Assembly (NCBI GenBank): GCA_964583615.1
Contig: CAZOWM010000031.1
Span: 1 to 40,942, forward strand
Reading direction: 5' to 3'
DNA from: CAZOWM01 sp964583615
GTDB taxonomy: Bacteria > Spirochaetota > B62-G9 > DRHN01
Length of the DNA stretch: 40,942 nt
The notes under the pieces were generated by a model. That model saw only the letters and a program-made list of their open reading frames with translations. It did no database searches and had not been told where the DNA came from. Below are positions 15,253 through 24,707 of the stretch, in pieces. The translations under genes were made by a program, and so were the position numbers. How positions within the stretch are numbered: position 1 is the stretch's first letter; each line of letters starts with the position of its first letter.

Positions 15253-17145
15253 TTAACAGCTGTTATCAATATCGGCGGGTGTAAAGGATTTGATGAGTTT
15301 TTTTCGGGAAACCTCGAAAAGCCCGAGCAGGTATGCAGACCCCTCAGCGATTGAAGCGTACAATTTTTTCGCATTTCGAAGAACCTCATCCCTGGTGCGT
15401 CCCGCTCTTTGGCCGAAGACCTCTGAAATCGATGCCTGCGTGACCATGCTGACGAGCCGGTTTTCTTCATTGAAAGAGAGAATCTGCGCGTCGATTCGGT
15501 CAAGCGCTTCATCAAGGGAGGGCTTCTCACCCGTATTTTTGGCCAGGAGCCGCTCGGTCAGGAGCGTTCCTCTGTGTCCGAGTTCTTTGAGGGTTCTGAG
15601 GTTGGCGCCCAGCGTTTCGAGGTGGTCGCAGAAGAGATTCACCTGGTGTGCATCAGGAGAACCGGAGCGTGCGATGTTTTCGACCCTCTCATGCAGGGTT
15701 TTTCTGTCGATCTTCTTCTTTTTCAGCCTGTGTGCGAGATCATGAAGCGAGCTGTTTTTCATTCCCGCGATGTGTAGGCCCCCGCTTCCGGCGTTGATCA
15801 CCTCAGGTTTTTCCATTTTCGCCTGCTGTTCAAACCATGACCTGTAGAGCAGGAGGCGTTTATCGGTGAGGACAATATGTTCGTGTTTGTCACGCGCAGG
15901 CGCGGGTCGCCCGGTTTTCATGTACCCGAGCGAAAAGTTCAGCTGAGGTTTCAGCCTGTTGTTTCGGCTGAGAATATACTCCTCGATAAAGGACCCTGAC
16001 AGATGCGTTTTCCCCGTGCTGTAGGAGAGATCGAGACCGATAAGGACGATTGGATCAGCGCCGATGATTCGCGCGAGGTCGAATGCGGCGACTGCGACTG
16101 ACCCGCCTGCAGCAATGCTCCCTTTTGCTCCCGCATACCGTTCGATTGTTTTTCCCGGACTGAAGACCGAGGACGTCAGGATCTTTGCCCCGGGGTAGGA
16201 GCGAAAAACGAGGGGATGAACCGAAGGGTCTGCAACGAGCACAGGCGGTTTTTTTCCGTCCCCGGGCAAAATTTTGAGAGACGAAAAGAAGCTGTTTACA
16301 TACTGCGGGTCCACGCTCACGACAAAATCGGGATTTATGCCCTGTCTGAGAATCGGCTTGAGCGCCGTGTCCACTGTGATGAGTACCGTGTTGTTCGAAA
16401 GCCTGTCGACCTCTCCGAGGTCGTCGTCCAGGGAAGGGCCGGCACAGATCACCATTGCGGGAAGGTTTTTACAAATGTTTGCAAGGCGCTTGACCCCGGC
16501 CAGAGTGAAGAATAACGGTGCGTTTTTGAAAATGTTTTTCGTCCAGAGCCTGTCGAACCTCCCGAGTGTGGCGGTGTTGATATTTCGCCTGTTGAGGAAG
16601 GACTGTATCTCGTTATTGATTTTTTCGATCTCTTCGGGATAAACGATCGCATAGGATCTCAGAACGATGGTTTGTGTTTTTATCCCCGGGAAGCGGTCCA
16701 CCTGTTCGTCTTCAGCAAGGTTTTTGACGCTGCGGAAAAAAGAAACCCTCTCAGACATGAGCACACGGGAGACATCGCGCACACGGAGCGCCTCGAACAG
16801 AAGGCGCGGTGAAGGCTCTATCACCGCGATCTGCGCCCCTGGATTTTTTTGCAACAATGTTTCGATATGATAGCCCAGGCCGAAGCCGACCGCAATGATG
16901 AGCTCTTCGTCTCCGGAAGTACAGCGAGACACGAGCCGTGCGGCCTCTTCCCACGGGTCTCTTCTCGAATTGAGAAGAGAGCGGGCCTCACCCCGCACGA
17001 CCTCGAGTGATGGATTCCCCCTGGTGTTTCGTACAGCCCTGCAGCGGAGGGTGCGGTCGCTGCTGTTTTTCATCGCATTAAAGAGATCGGGAAAACGTTG
17101 TTTCAGCACCGTTATGTTTGAATCGTATATACTATTCTTTTTCAT
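15253..17145 (-). CDS. MptE-like/DUF115 motility-associated glycosyltransferase-family protein
   Basis: A 630-residue protein of the '6-hydroxymethylpterin pyrophosphokinase MptE-like / DUF115' family, which in spirochaetes, Campylobacter and others is called motility associated factor (Maf) and is linked to flagellin glycosylation. The N-terminal part has LIIAVGFGLGYHIETLL and AQIAVIEPSPRLLFEAL near residues 80-120; the central DUF115 core shows VICAGPSLDDDL, then TVLITVDTALKPILRQ and NPDFVVSVDPQ around residues 235-280, a Rossmann-like nucleotide-sugar site. The C-terminal part is helical. Its ATG at 17145 overlaps the end of the upstream PBP gene by 14 bases, so both are co-transcribed. 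Substrate is unknown; flagellin or another surface glycan is the likely class. Confidence 0.85.
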   Translation of the reverse strand: MKKNSIYDSNITVLKQRFPDLFNAMKNSSDRTLRCRAVRNTRGNPSLEVVRGEARSLLNSRRDPWEEAARLVSRCTSGDEELIIAVGFGLGYHIETLLQKNPGAQIAVIEPSPRLLFEALRVRDVSRVLMSERVSFFRSVKNLAEDEQVDRFPGIKTQTIVLRSYAIVYPEEIEKINNEIQSFLNRRNINTATLGRFDRLWTKNIFKNAPLFFTLAGVKRLANICKNLPAMVICAGPSLDDDLGEVDRLSNNTVLITVDTALKPILRQGINPDFVVSVDPQYVNSFFSSLKILPGDGKKPPVLVADPSVHPLVFRSYPGAKILTSSVFSPGKTIERYAGAKGSIAAGGSVAVAAFDLARIIGADPIVLIGLDLSYSTGKTHLSGSFIEEYILSRNNRLKPQLNFSLGYMKTGRPAPARDKHEHIVLTDKRLLLYRSWFEQQAKMEKPEVINAGSGGLHIAGMKNSSLHDLAHRLKKKKIDRKTLHERVENIARSGSPDAHQVNLFCDHLETLGANLRTLKELGHRGTLLTERLLAKNTGEKPSLDEALDRIDAQILSFNEENRLVSMVTQASISEVFGQRAGRTRDEVLRNAKKLYASIAEGSAYLLGLFEVSRKKLIKSFTPADIDNSC

Positions 17146-18793
17146 CGTTCAGTGTATATACTTCTGTGAAAGAGGGGTAAATGTTGAGGTACGGCGCGAT
17201 CCTCTCGACGATGTTCTTAAACACAGGTGCCGCAGTCTGGCCTCCTCCGTACACCTCTCCTTTCGGACGATCGAGGGCAACGAGGACGACGATCCTGGGG
17301 TTTGGAACCGGAACAAAACCGACAAAGGACGAGTAGAACTCATTATCAAGGTACCCGCCGTATTTCGTGTCTGCGATCTGTGCGGTTCCTGTCTTTCCGC
17401 CGATTGTGTATCCCGGGACATGCGCCTTCGGTCCTGTTCCTCTTTCTGTAAGAACTCCCGTCAATATCGAAAGGATTTTCTCTGCGTTCTCTTTTTCGAT
17501 GACTGACCTGACCGTCAGGGGTGTGTACCTCTTGACCACGGACCCATCCGGTTTCTCTACCTGCTTGATGATTCTTGGCTGCATCAGCTCTCCGTTGTTC
17601 GCGATTGCAGATGCGGCGGAGATAAGCTGGAGGGATGTCACTGACACTTCCTGGCCGATCGCGATCCCGTACTTTGAGATCCTGCTCCATTCCCTCGGAT
17701 TCCTGAGTATCCCCCGTGCTTCACCTGGCAGGTTGATGCCGGTAGGTGTTCCGAAACCGAATGCCCTCAACCTCTCGTAAAGCTCGGGCACGCTGATTCT
17801 TTTCACCGATTCAACCATCCCCACATTGCACGATTTCTCCAGCACCTGTCTGAAATCAACTGCTCCATGTACTCCGGTGTCGTGTATTATGATGTTTTCG
17901 ACACTGATACTGCCGGTACACTGAAACCGGTCGTTTTCCGTCACAAGCCCGCTGTCCAAGAGGATGGACCCGATAAAGATTTTAAAGGTGGATCCCGGTT
18001 CAAAGGTATCCGTGATCGCCTTGTTTCTTTTCAGGCTGTTTGAGTACCTGTTGAAGTTGTTCAGGTCATAGTCGGGCTTGTTGGAGAGCGCGAGTATCTC
18101 ACCGGTCGATGGATTCATAACGATTGCAGACACAATACGCGCATCCGTCTCCTGGCGGGCGCGTTCGATCTCCTCCTCGACAATCTCCTGAACGAACTTG
18201 TCGATTGTGAGCACAACTGAAAATCCTCTTGTGAAGCTCGGAAAGCTTGCGCTTTTGCCGTCGATTCTCTCGGGCAGGAGCACGTCATCATAGTAATATT
18301 CCACCCCTTCAAGGCCCCTGTTGTCGACCCCTGAAAACCCGATTACGTGTGAGGCGAGATTTCTGTTCGGGTAATATCGCTTGTACTCCTTTTCCAGGTA
18401 CACACCCTGGATATCGAGGTTTTCAAGCGTACTGCAGTAGCGAAGGTCGACCTGCCGCTGAATCCACACGAACGGTCTGTCTCTGTTGAGCAGGCTCAGG
18501 ACGACGGTGTAGTCGGTGTTGATTGCTGAGGCAAGGATCTTTGCAGTCTCCTTTTTGTTTTCCACCTCCTGCGGCCGGGCATAGATTGAGTAGGTTTCAA
18601 GGCTGAGGGCGAGTTTTTCCCCGTTTCTATCAAGAATGAACCCGCGTTCCCTCAATCCGGACTGCCGAGGCACAGCAGCCACGAGATCGCTGTGAAAAAA
18701 AATGAGCTTGACGACCCGCACAAAGAGCATACTGAAAGCGATCGCGATCACAACGATGACCAGTTTAAACCGTCTCACCAGTTTCTTTTCCAT
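17132..18793 (-). CDS. Penicillin-binding protein, FtsI/PBP2-type transpeptidase
   Basis: Monofunctional class B DD-transpeptidase that crosslinks peptidoglycan, probably at the septum. The 553-residue product has a short cytoplasmic start and one membrane helix (about residues 11-31), a PBP dimerisation domain with LRERGFILDRNGEKLALS, and the transpeptidase domain with the active-site tetrad GSTFK (Ser268, Lys271), SCN (Ser321, Asn323) and KTGT (Lys467). Length fits FtsI. The open frame continues 275 codons upstream, but that part is antisense to glyQ and has no PBP features, so I start at ATG 18793; no good Shine-Dalgarno is visible there. It is divergent from glyQ and its end overlaps the DUF115 gene by 14 bases. 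Confidence 0.9.
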   Translation of the reverse strand: MEKKLVRRFKLVIVVIAIAFSMLFVRVVKLIFFHSDLVAAVPRQSGLRERGFILDRNGEKLALSLETYSIYARPQEVENKKETAKILASAINTDYTVVLSLLNRDRPFVWIQRQVDLRYCSTLENLDIQGVYLEKEYKRYYPNRNLASHVIGFSGVDNRGLEGVEYYYDDVLLPERIDGKSASFPSFTRGFSVVLTIDKFVQEIVEEEIERARQETDARIVSAIVMNPSTGEILALSNKPDYDLNNFNRYSNSLKRNKAITDTFEPGSTFKIFIGSILLDSGLVTENDRFQCTGSISVENIIIHDTGVHGAVDFRQVLEKSCNVGMVESVKRISVPELYERLRAFGFGTPTGINLPGEARGILRNPREWSRISKYGIAIGQEVSVTSLQLISAASAIANNGELMQPRIIKQVEKPDGSVVKRYTPLTVRSVIEKENAEKILSILTGVLTERGTGPKAHVPGYTIGGKTGTAQIADTKYGGYLDNEFYSSFVGFVPVPNPRIVVLVALDRPKGEVYGGGQTAAPVFKNIVERIAPYLNIYPSFTEVYTLNDEKE

Positions 18794-18839
18794 ATCTATT
18801 GCAGTTTTCGGCCTATCTCCGGAATAATAAAGAGATATC

Positions 18840-18868
18840 TTGACATGCTTACACTGAATAAATATATT
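18840..18868 (+). promoter_or_regulatory. Strong sigma-70-type promoter of glyQS
   Basis: TTGACA at 18840-18845, a 17-base spacer and TATATT at 18863-18868: a near-consensus promoter. The expected start around 18875 lies downstream of the ATG at 18845, which excludes that codon as the glyQ start and leaves 18884 or 18896. It sits in the divergent region between the PBP gene and glyQ. Confidence 0.75.
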
Positions 18869-18895
18869 TTCGAAAATTATCAGATGAAGGCGCGC

Positions 18896-19777
18896 ATGAC
18901 ACTGCAGGACATCATCTTTCATCTCAATTCCTTCTGGGGCAGCAAGGGCTCGGTCATTGCGCAGCCATATGACGTGGAAAAGGGGGCCGGAACCTTCAAT
19001 CCGGCAACCTTTCTGCGCTCGCTCGGGCCCGAACCCTGGAACGCAGCCTATGTGGAGCCGTCGAGGCGTCCGACGGACGGAAGGTACGGCGACAATCCAA
19101 ACAGGCTCCAGCTTTTTTACCAGTACCAGGTGCTCATAAAGCCCGCGCCCCCTGACATCCAGGACCTCTACCTGGAGAGCATCGGCGCAATGGGGATCGA
19201 CTACCGGGAGCATGACGTCCGGTTCGTTCACGATGACTGGGAGTCGCCGACGCTTGGGGCGACCGGTCTGGGCTGGGAAGTATGGCTCGATGGGATGGAA
19301 ATCACGCAGTTCACCTATTTTCAGCAGGTCGGCGGTATAGAGCTCGATCCCGTATCTGTGGAGCTTACCTACGGTCTGGAGCGAATCGCCATGTTCATTC
19401 AGAACAGGGACAATGTGTTCGACATCATGTGGAACGATACGCTGACCTACGGTGACATCAGAAAAAGAGAAGAGTTCGAGTTCTCGACATACAATTTTAA
19501 AGTGGCGAGCATCGAAAAGCATGTGGATTTCTTCAACCAGTATGAGGAGGAGGCATCGTTGCTTCTGAAAAGAGAGCTTGTTCTGCCTGCGTATGACATG
19601 GTCATGAAGTGCTCGCATATATTCAATATCCTCGAGGCACGGGGAGCTCTGAGCGTAACGGAAAGAACCGCATACATACAGAGGGTGCGAAATATGGCTC
19701 GGAGCGTTGCCGAGGGGTACATCGCTGCACGGGAAAAGCTGGGGTTCCCGCTCATCAAATCAGCCGGAGCACACTGA
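18896..19777 (+). CDS. glyQ: Glycyl-tRNA synthetase alpha subunit
   Basis: Catalytic subunit of the bacterial heterotetrameric glycyl-tRNA synthetase, which charges tRNA-Gly. The 293-residue product contains the family-specific opening TLQDIIFHLNSFWGSKG, then AQPYDVEKGAGTFNPATFLR, EPWNAAYVEPSRRPTDGRYG (class II motif region), GATGLGWEVWLDGMEITQFT and the closing SVTERTAYIQRVR. Start selection: the promoter at 18840-18868 rules out ATG 18845, and AAGG at 18887-18890 is five bases before ATG 18896; ATG 18884 would add four residues. It is followed 58 bases later by glyS, so the two subunits are co-expressed. This is the alpha2-beta2 type, not the single-chain GlyRS of archaea, eukaryotes and some bacteria. 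Confidence 0.96.
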   Translation: MTLQDIIFHLNSFWGSKGSVIAQPYDVEKGAGTFNPATFLRSLGPEPWNAAYVEPSRRPTDGRYGDNPNRLQLFYQYQVLIKPAPPDIQDLYLESIGAMGIDYREHDVRFVHDDWESPTLGATGLGWEVWLDGMEITQFTYFQQVGGIELDPVSVELTYGLERIAMFIQNRDNVFDIMWNDTLTYGDIRKREEFEFSTYNFKVASIEKHVDFFNQYEEEASLLLKRELVLPAYDMVMKCSHIFNILEARGALSVTERTAYIQRVRNMARSVAEGYIAAREKLGFPLIKSAGAH

Positions 19778-19835
19778 TTTATCCGGTTCCCCGCAGCAGC
19801 CGGTTCCGGCTTCTTCTGAGTACAGGGGAGCGTAT

Positions 19836-21917
19836 ATGAGTCATAGAGATCTTCTCGTCGAGATCGGTATCGAAGAGAACCCGCATTCCTTTATTCAGGA
19901 CGCCATGTCCGCGTTTCGGGCATTGTTCACCGGCGGATTGGAGGAAAACAAGATCTCCTTCGGAAGCATTCAGGAATTTTCCACGCCCCGCAGGATGGCG
20001 CTGTATTACCGCGATGTGGCCGTCACGCAGAGCGATTATATAGAAGAAAAAAGAGGGCCTTCCGTTGACAAGGCGTACCTTCCCGACGGAAAACCTTCCA
20101 AGGCGCTGCTCGGGTTCTTGAAAGGAAGCGGCGTCGGCCTCGAGGATATTCAAATTCGCACAACAAACAACAGGGAGTACGTATTCCTCAGCAGGAAAAT
20201 CAAGGGGCGGAATTCGGCTTCGATCCTCCCTGGAGTTCTGGACTCTACTCTGCGGTCGATCTCCTTTCCAAAGACCATGCGCTGGGAGGAAAGCGGTTTT
20301 CTTTTTTCACGTCCTATCCGCTGGATTTTGTTCCTGTTCGGCACGGAAACGATCGAATTTCAAATAGCTCACGTGAAAAGCGCAAACCGCACCTACGGAC
20401 ACCGCTCCTATACAGATACGGATCTTACGATAAAAGAACCCTCAGCATACGAGCGCACGCTGCGCGACCGCAATGTCATTGCGGACAGGAACAAGAGAAA
20501 GCTGCGTCTGATGCAGCAGATCGGAGAGCTTACCGAGAAAAAGGGCCTCAGTGTGCCGGATATCGCCGCGGGACTGTTCGATGTGAACACCGATCTCACG
20601 GAGTACCCGAACGCGGTACTCTGCGAGTTCGACAGTGAATATCTCTGTCTCCCGCAGGAGGTGCTGACTTCCGAGATGATAGAGCACCAGCACTATTTTC
20701 CGCTCACCGAACGCGCAACCGGGAAGATTACACATTTTTTTATTGCAATCTCGAATATTGAAAATCACAGTAAAACGGTAAACGGGTATCAGAGGGTTTT
20801 ACGCGCGCGGCTCGACGACGGCCGGTTTTTCTTCATGGAAGACAAGAAAAATCCCTTCTCCGAGTACACGCAGCGGCTCAACCCTGTGACGTTTCATGAG
20901 AAGCTGGGAAGCATGTACCAAAAGGTCGGCAGAATCAAGAGTATCTGCAGTATTCTTGCGGGTATGCTCTCTGTTTCCGAAGAAACGAAAAAGGAAATCC
21001 TGATCACCGCGGAACTGTGCAAAAACGATCTGGTTTCTCTCATGGTGAACGAATTCCCCAACCTGCAGGGAATCATGGGATATTACTATGCGAAGGAGTC
21101 GGGATTTCCGGAGACCGTGTCAGTGGGGATTCGTGAGCACTATTTTCCGCGGTTTGCCGCGGATTCCCTTCCAAAAGGGATTCACGGTGCGGTTGTGGGG
21201 ATTGCTGACCGTCTTGATACGATTTTGGGCATCTTTTCTATCGGATTGAAACCGAAAGGCTCAAAGGACCCGTTCGCTCTACGGCGAAACGTGTTCGCAA
21301 TCGTACGCATCATTCTCTCTTTGAGGCTCAATTTTTCGATGAAGCGGCTGATCGATGAAAGCATGAGCCTCTACTCTTCGAAACACCTGAACACGGAAGA
21401 AGTCGAAAGCTTTTTTCAGGACAGGATCAGGTCGATTTTCACAGAGATGAATTTCTCCTATGATGAAATCGACGCCTCACTCTCCAATGTGCTGGATGAT
21501 GTCTGTGAAGCGTACAGAAGAGTCGACGCTCTGCATGAGTTTAGAAAAAATCCGGACTTTGAAGACCTGCTCGTCTCCTTCAAGCGGATGTGGAATATCA
21601 TCAAGGATGAGACGGTTTTTTCTTTTTCCGAGGAACTGCTCAGCGAAGATGAGGAGCGCGAACTGTTCAGGTATTTTGCAGAGATCCGTGAAAGTGTGAA
21701 GCAGAACGTCAAGGTGAAGAATTACCGCGAAGTATACAGCATCCTCTCTTCCTTCAAACCCTATGTAGACAAATTTTTCGACCACGTGCTCGTCATGGAT
21801 GAAGACCCCGCCCTCAGAAAAAACAGAATAGGGCTTTTACGGACGATTATCGAGGTTTTTTCCGAGATCATCGATATTTCAAAGATCGTCTCCAGTAGAC
21901 AAAGCAAAACAGGTTGA
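19836..21917 (+). CDS. glyS: Glycyl-tRNA synthetase beta subunit
   Basis: The 693-residue beta subunit contributes tRNA recognition and dimer scaffolding for bacterial GlyRS. Recognisable parts are the N-terminal LLVEIGIEENPHSFI start (cf. 'LLVEIGTEELPP'), the conserved SFPKTMRWE-x-SGFLFSRPIRWI block near residues 150-175, LPQEVLTSEMIEHQHYFPL near 270-290, KDPFALRR near residue 480 and the C-terminal DALR-type anticodon-binding region. The reading frame extends upstream into glyQ, but ATG 19836 preceded by AGGGGAG and the family N-terminus fix the start. Length agrees with the family (about 690). Its stop at 21917 overlaps the -35 of a possible ppdK promoter. Confidence 0.95.
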   Translation: MSHRDLLVEIGIEENPHSFIQDAMSAFRALFTGGLEENKISFGSIQEFSTPRRMALYYRDVAVTQSDYIEEKRGPSVDKAYLPDGKPSKALLGFLKGSGVGLEDIQIRTTNNREYVFLSRKIKGRNSASILPGVLDSTLRSISFPKTMRWEESGFLFSRPIRWILFLFGTETIEFQIAHVKSANRTYGHRSYTDTDLTIKEPSAYERTLRDRNVIADRNKRKLRLMQQIGELTEKKGLSVPDIAAGLFDVNTDLTEYPNAVLCEFDSEYLCLPQEVLTSEMIEHQHYFPLTERATGKITHFFIAISNIENHSKTVNGYQRVLRARLDDGRFFFMEDKKNPFSEYTQRLNPVTFHEKLGSMYQKVGRIKSICSILAGMLSVSEETKKEILITAELCKNDLVSLMVNEFPNLQGIMGYYYAKESGFPETVSVGIREHYFPRFAADSLPKGIHGAVVGIADRLDTILGIFSIGLKPKGSKDPFALRRNVFAIVRIILSLRLNFSMKRLIDESMSLYSSKHLNTEEVESFFQDRIRSIFTEMNFSYDEIDASLSNVLDDVCEAYRRVDALHEFRKNPDFEDLLVSFKRMWNIIKDETVFSFSEELLSEDEERELFRYFAEIRESVKQNVKVKNYREVYSILSSFKPYVDKFFDHVLVMDEDPALRKNRIGLLRTIIEVFSEIIDISKIVSSRQSKTG

Positions 21918-21942
21918 TCACCCCACAAACTGTGTATATATT
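21914..21942 (+). promoter_or_regulatory. Candidate ppdK promoter
   Basis: TTGATC at 21914-21919 (overlapping the glyS stop), a 17-base spacer and TATATT at 21937-21942. Predicted start near 21949, with a leader of about 33 bases carrying GCGGAGG before the ppdK ATG. Plausible but unproven; ppdK could also be read from the glyQS transcript. Confidence 0.4.
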
Positions 21943-21981
21943 TAGCAGGAAAATAATATCTAAAGTGCGGAGGTAGTATAA

Positions 21982-24612
21982 ATGGCTAACAAGAAGTATG
22001 TATACTTCTTTGGTGGAGGAAAGGCCGAGGGGCGCGCCGATATGAAAGCTTCTCTCGGGGGAAAGGGCGCAAACCTCGCGGAAATGACAAATCTCGGCGT
22101 ACCGGTTCCTCCGGGTTTCACGATAAGCACTGAGGTCTGTGATGCGTTCTATAAGAATAACAAGCAGTATCCGAAGGGTTTGCGGGAGGAAGTCGAAAAA
22201 AATCTCGAGAAACTCGAAAAGGTCATGGGGAAAAAGTTCGGAGACCCCAAAAACCCCCTGCTCATGTCCGTTCGGTCAGGCGCCGCGATCTCCATGCCGG
22301 GAATGATGGACTCTGTGCTGAATCTTGGAACGAACGAAGACGTGGTGGAAGGCCTCGAAAAGATGTCGGGGAACAAGCGGTTTGCGTGGGACTCATACCG
22401 TCGATTCATTCAGATGTTCGGCGATGTGGTCATGGGGGTGGAGCACGATGAATTTGAAAAAATCCTCGCTGCACAGAAGGAGAAGAGGGGAGTGAAGCTC
22501 GACACCGAGCTCAATACAGAGGACCTGATTGAAATTGTCGGCGAATACAAGAAACTGTACAAGGAGAAGACGGGTGAGGATTTCCCCACAGATCCTCGTG
22601 AGCAGCTCTGGAAAGCGATCGACGCCGTGTTCGGTTCATGGAACAATGAACGGGCGATACGGTACAGGAAGATCAACGAAATCACAGGGCTTCTCGGCAC
22701 TGCAGTGAACGTGCAGACAATGGTGTTCGGAAACTCTGGTGATGATTCCGGTACCGGGGTCTGCTTTACCCGTGATCCGTCTACAGGAGAAAAACACTTC
22801 TACGGCGAGTACCTGATGAATGCTCAGGGAGAGGACGTGGTCGCAGGGACACGGACTCCCGAGTCGCTTGACGACATGAAGAAACATCTTCCGAAAATAT
22901 ACGACCAGCTCTTTCAGATCAAGGAAAATCTCGAGAAGCACTACAAAGATATGCAGGACATGGAGTTCACAATAGAGAAAGGAACGCTGTACATGCTGCA
23001 GACGAGAACCGGGAAACGCACAGCCCAGTCTGCAGTGACAATCGCGGTAGACATGGTAAAGGAGGGGCTCATAGACAAGAACACCGCGGTGATGCGCGTG
23101 ACACCCGCCCAGCTCGATCAGCTTCTGCACCCCATGATCGATTCGAAGGAAAAGGTAGATGTCATCGCAAAGGGCCTTCCCGCCTCACCCGGTGCTGCGG
23201 TCGGTGAAATTGTGTTTACGGCAAAGATGGCGGAAGAGGAGGCTGCAAAAGGAAAGAAGGTCATTCTGGTCAGAATCGAGACATCTCCCGAAGATATCGG
23301 GGGTATGGATGCAGCGCAGGGAATTCTCACTGCACGTGGAGGAATGACGTCCCACGCCGCAGTGGTCGCGCGTGGAATGGGGAAGTGCTGCGTGGCCGGA
23401 TGCTCGGATGTGCACATCTCGGATGAGCGCAAGTGCGAGATCGGAGGGCACCACTTCAATGCCGGCGACATAATCACTCTCAACGGAACCACAGGAGAAG
23501 TCATCCAAGGAGAGGTAAAACTTGTCGAGCCTGAGCCGACGGGCAATTTTGCCGAACTGATGACGTGGGCCGATGAGATCCGCGAGATCAAGGTGAGAAC
23601 GAATGCCGACACGCCGGGGGACGCGGAAAACGCGCGGAGGCTCGGGGCGGAAGGTATCGGGCTGTGCAGGACAGAGCACATGTTTTTCGAAGGGAACCGT
23701 GTTGATACCGTACGGGAGATGATCCTTGCAGAAGACGAGCAGGGAAGGCGAAAAGCACTGCACAAGCTTCTGCCCATGCAGCAGGGTGATTTCGAGGGAA
23801 TATTCGAGGTAATGGACGGGCTCCCGGTGACGATTCGGCTGCTCGATCCCCCGCTACACGAATTTTTGCCTCATAAAGAGGAGGAGATAAAAGCGCTTGC
23901 CAAATCAATGGGTGTACCGCTGGAGAAACTTTCGCAAAAGGTCGAGTCGCTGAAGGAGTTCAACCCCATGCTCGGGCACAGAGGGTGCAGACTGGGAATC
24001 ACCTATCCCGAGATATATGAAATGCAGGTTGAAGCGATCTTTCTTGCAGCCTGCGCGGTACAGAAGAAGGGGATCAAGGTGGAGCCTGAGGTGATGATTC
24101 CTCTGATCGGAACCGTGAAGGAGCTGTCGGTCTTGAGAGACATGACGGTGCGTATAGCGGAGAGGGTCATAAAGGAAAAGGGCGCTGACGTGAAGTATCT
24201 CGTCGGCACGATGATCGAGATTCCACGGGCTGCGCTGGTGGCGGACGGCATAGCTGAATTTGCAGATTTTTTTTCTTTCGGAACAAATGACCTCACGCAG
24301 ATGACATTCGGGTATTCACGCGATGACGCAGGTGTGTTCCTCCCGGAGTACATCAACAAGGGTATACTGGAGAAAGACCCATTTCAAGTGCTCGATCGGG
24401 AAGGAGTCGGTCAGCTTGTGGAGCTCGGCATTCAGCGCGGGAGAAGCGCAAGAAAGAACTTGAAAGTCGGTATCTGCGGCGAGCACGGAGGAGAGCCCTC
24501 ATCGATCGAGTTCTGCTGCAGTGTGGGAATGAACTATGTGAGCTGTTCTCCCTTCCGCGTGCCGATTGCCCGTCTTGCTTCGGCACAGGCTGCAGTGAAG
24601 GCAAAGGAATAA
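21982..24612 (+). CDS. ppdK: Pyruvate, phosphate dikinase
   Basis: Reversibly converts pyruvate, ATP and phosphate to PEP, AMP and pyrophosphate; in anaerobes it often runs glycolytically to gain ATP from pyrophosphate. The 876-residue protein has the full PPDK layout: N-terminal ATP-grasp domain (KASLGGKGANLAEMTNLGVP near residue 23; SVRSGAAISMPGMMDSVLNL near 95), the swivelling His domain with GGMTSHAAVVARGMG and phosphoryl-carrier His458, and the C-terminal TIM barrel with GIGLCRTEHMF, LVGTMIEIPRAAL, FGTNDLTQMTFG and GICGEHGG. PPDK is distinguished from PEP synthase by the ATP-domain pattern and length (about 870-890). GGAGG lies eight bases before ATG. A strong terminator follows. The glycolytic genes gap-pgk-tpiA are close by. 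Confidence 0.97.
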   Translation: MANKKYVYFFGGGKAEGRADMKASLGGKGANLAEMTNLGVPVPPGFTISTEVCDAFYKNNKQYPKGLREEVEKNLEKLEKVMGKKFGDPKNPLLMSVRSGAAISMPGMMDSVLNLGTNEDVVEGLEKMSGNKRFAWDSYRRFIQMFGDVVMGVEHDEFEKILAAQKEKRGVKLDTELNTEDLIEIVGEYKKLYKEKTGEDFPTDPREQLWKAIDAVFGSWNNERAIRYRKINEITGLLGTAVNVQTMVFGNSGDDSGTGVCFTRDPSTGEKHFYGEYLMNAQGEDVVAGTRTPESLDDMKKHLPKIYDQLFQIKENLEKHYKDMQDMEFTIEKGTLYMLQTRTGKRTAQSAVTIAVDMVKEGLIDKNTAVMRVTPAQLDQLLHPMIDSKEKVDVIAKGLPASPGAAVGEIVFTAKMAEEEAAKGKKVILVRIETSPEDIGGMDAAQGILTARGGMTSHAAVVARGMGKCCVAGCSDVHISDERKCEIGGHHFNAGDIITLNGTTGEVIQGEVKLVEPEPTGNFAELMTWADEIREIKVRTNADTPGDAENARRLGAEGIGLCRTEHMFFEGNRVDTVREMILAEDEQGRRKALHKLLPMQQGDFEGIFEVMDGLPVTIRLLDPPLHEFLPHKEEEIKALAKSMGVPLEKLSQKVESLKEFNPMLGHRGCRLGITYPEIYEMQVEAIFLAACAVQKKGIKVEPEVMIPLIGTVKELSVLRDMTVRIAERVIKEKGADVKYLVGTMIEIPRAALVADGIAEFADFFSFGTNDLTQMTFGYSRDDAGVFLPEYINKGILEKDPFQVLDREGVGQLVELGIQRGRSARKNLKVGICGEHGGEPSSIEFCCSVGMNYVSCSPFRVPIARLASAQAAVKAKE

Positions 24613-24655
24613 CCGGCGCGAGCAGCCATCAAAATTACCAGTACTACAGCGCACG

Positions 24656-24686
24656 AAACGGATGGGTATTCACCCATCCGTTTTTT
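24656..24686 (+). terminator. Intrinsic terminator after ppdK
   Basis: AAACGGATGGGT (24656-24667) pairs perfectly with ACCCATCCGTTT (24672-24683) around a four-base ATTC loop, and the 3' arm runs into TTTTTT at 24681-24686. The GC core is eight pairs. It is the clearest rho-independent terminator in the window. It ends only 21 bases before the lepA ATG. Confidence 0.92.
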
Positions 24687-24707
24687 CAAATATGACGCAC
24701 AGGGGGA

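Noticed and set aside
18794..19618. 275-codon N-terminal extension of the penicillin-binding protein frame on the minus strand
   Set aside because: It is antisense to glyQ, has no PBP features, and a proper membrane-helix start follows at 18793.
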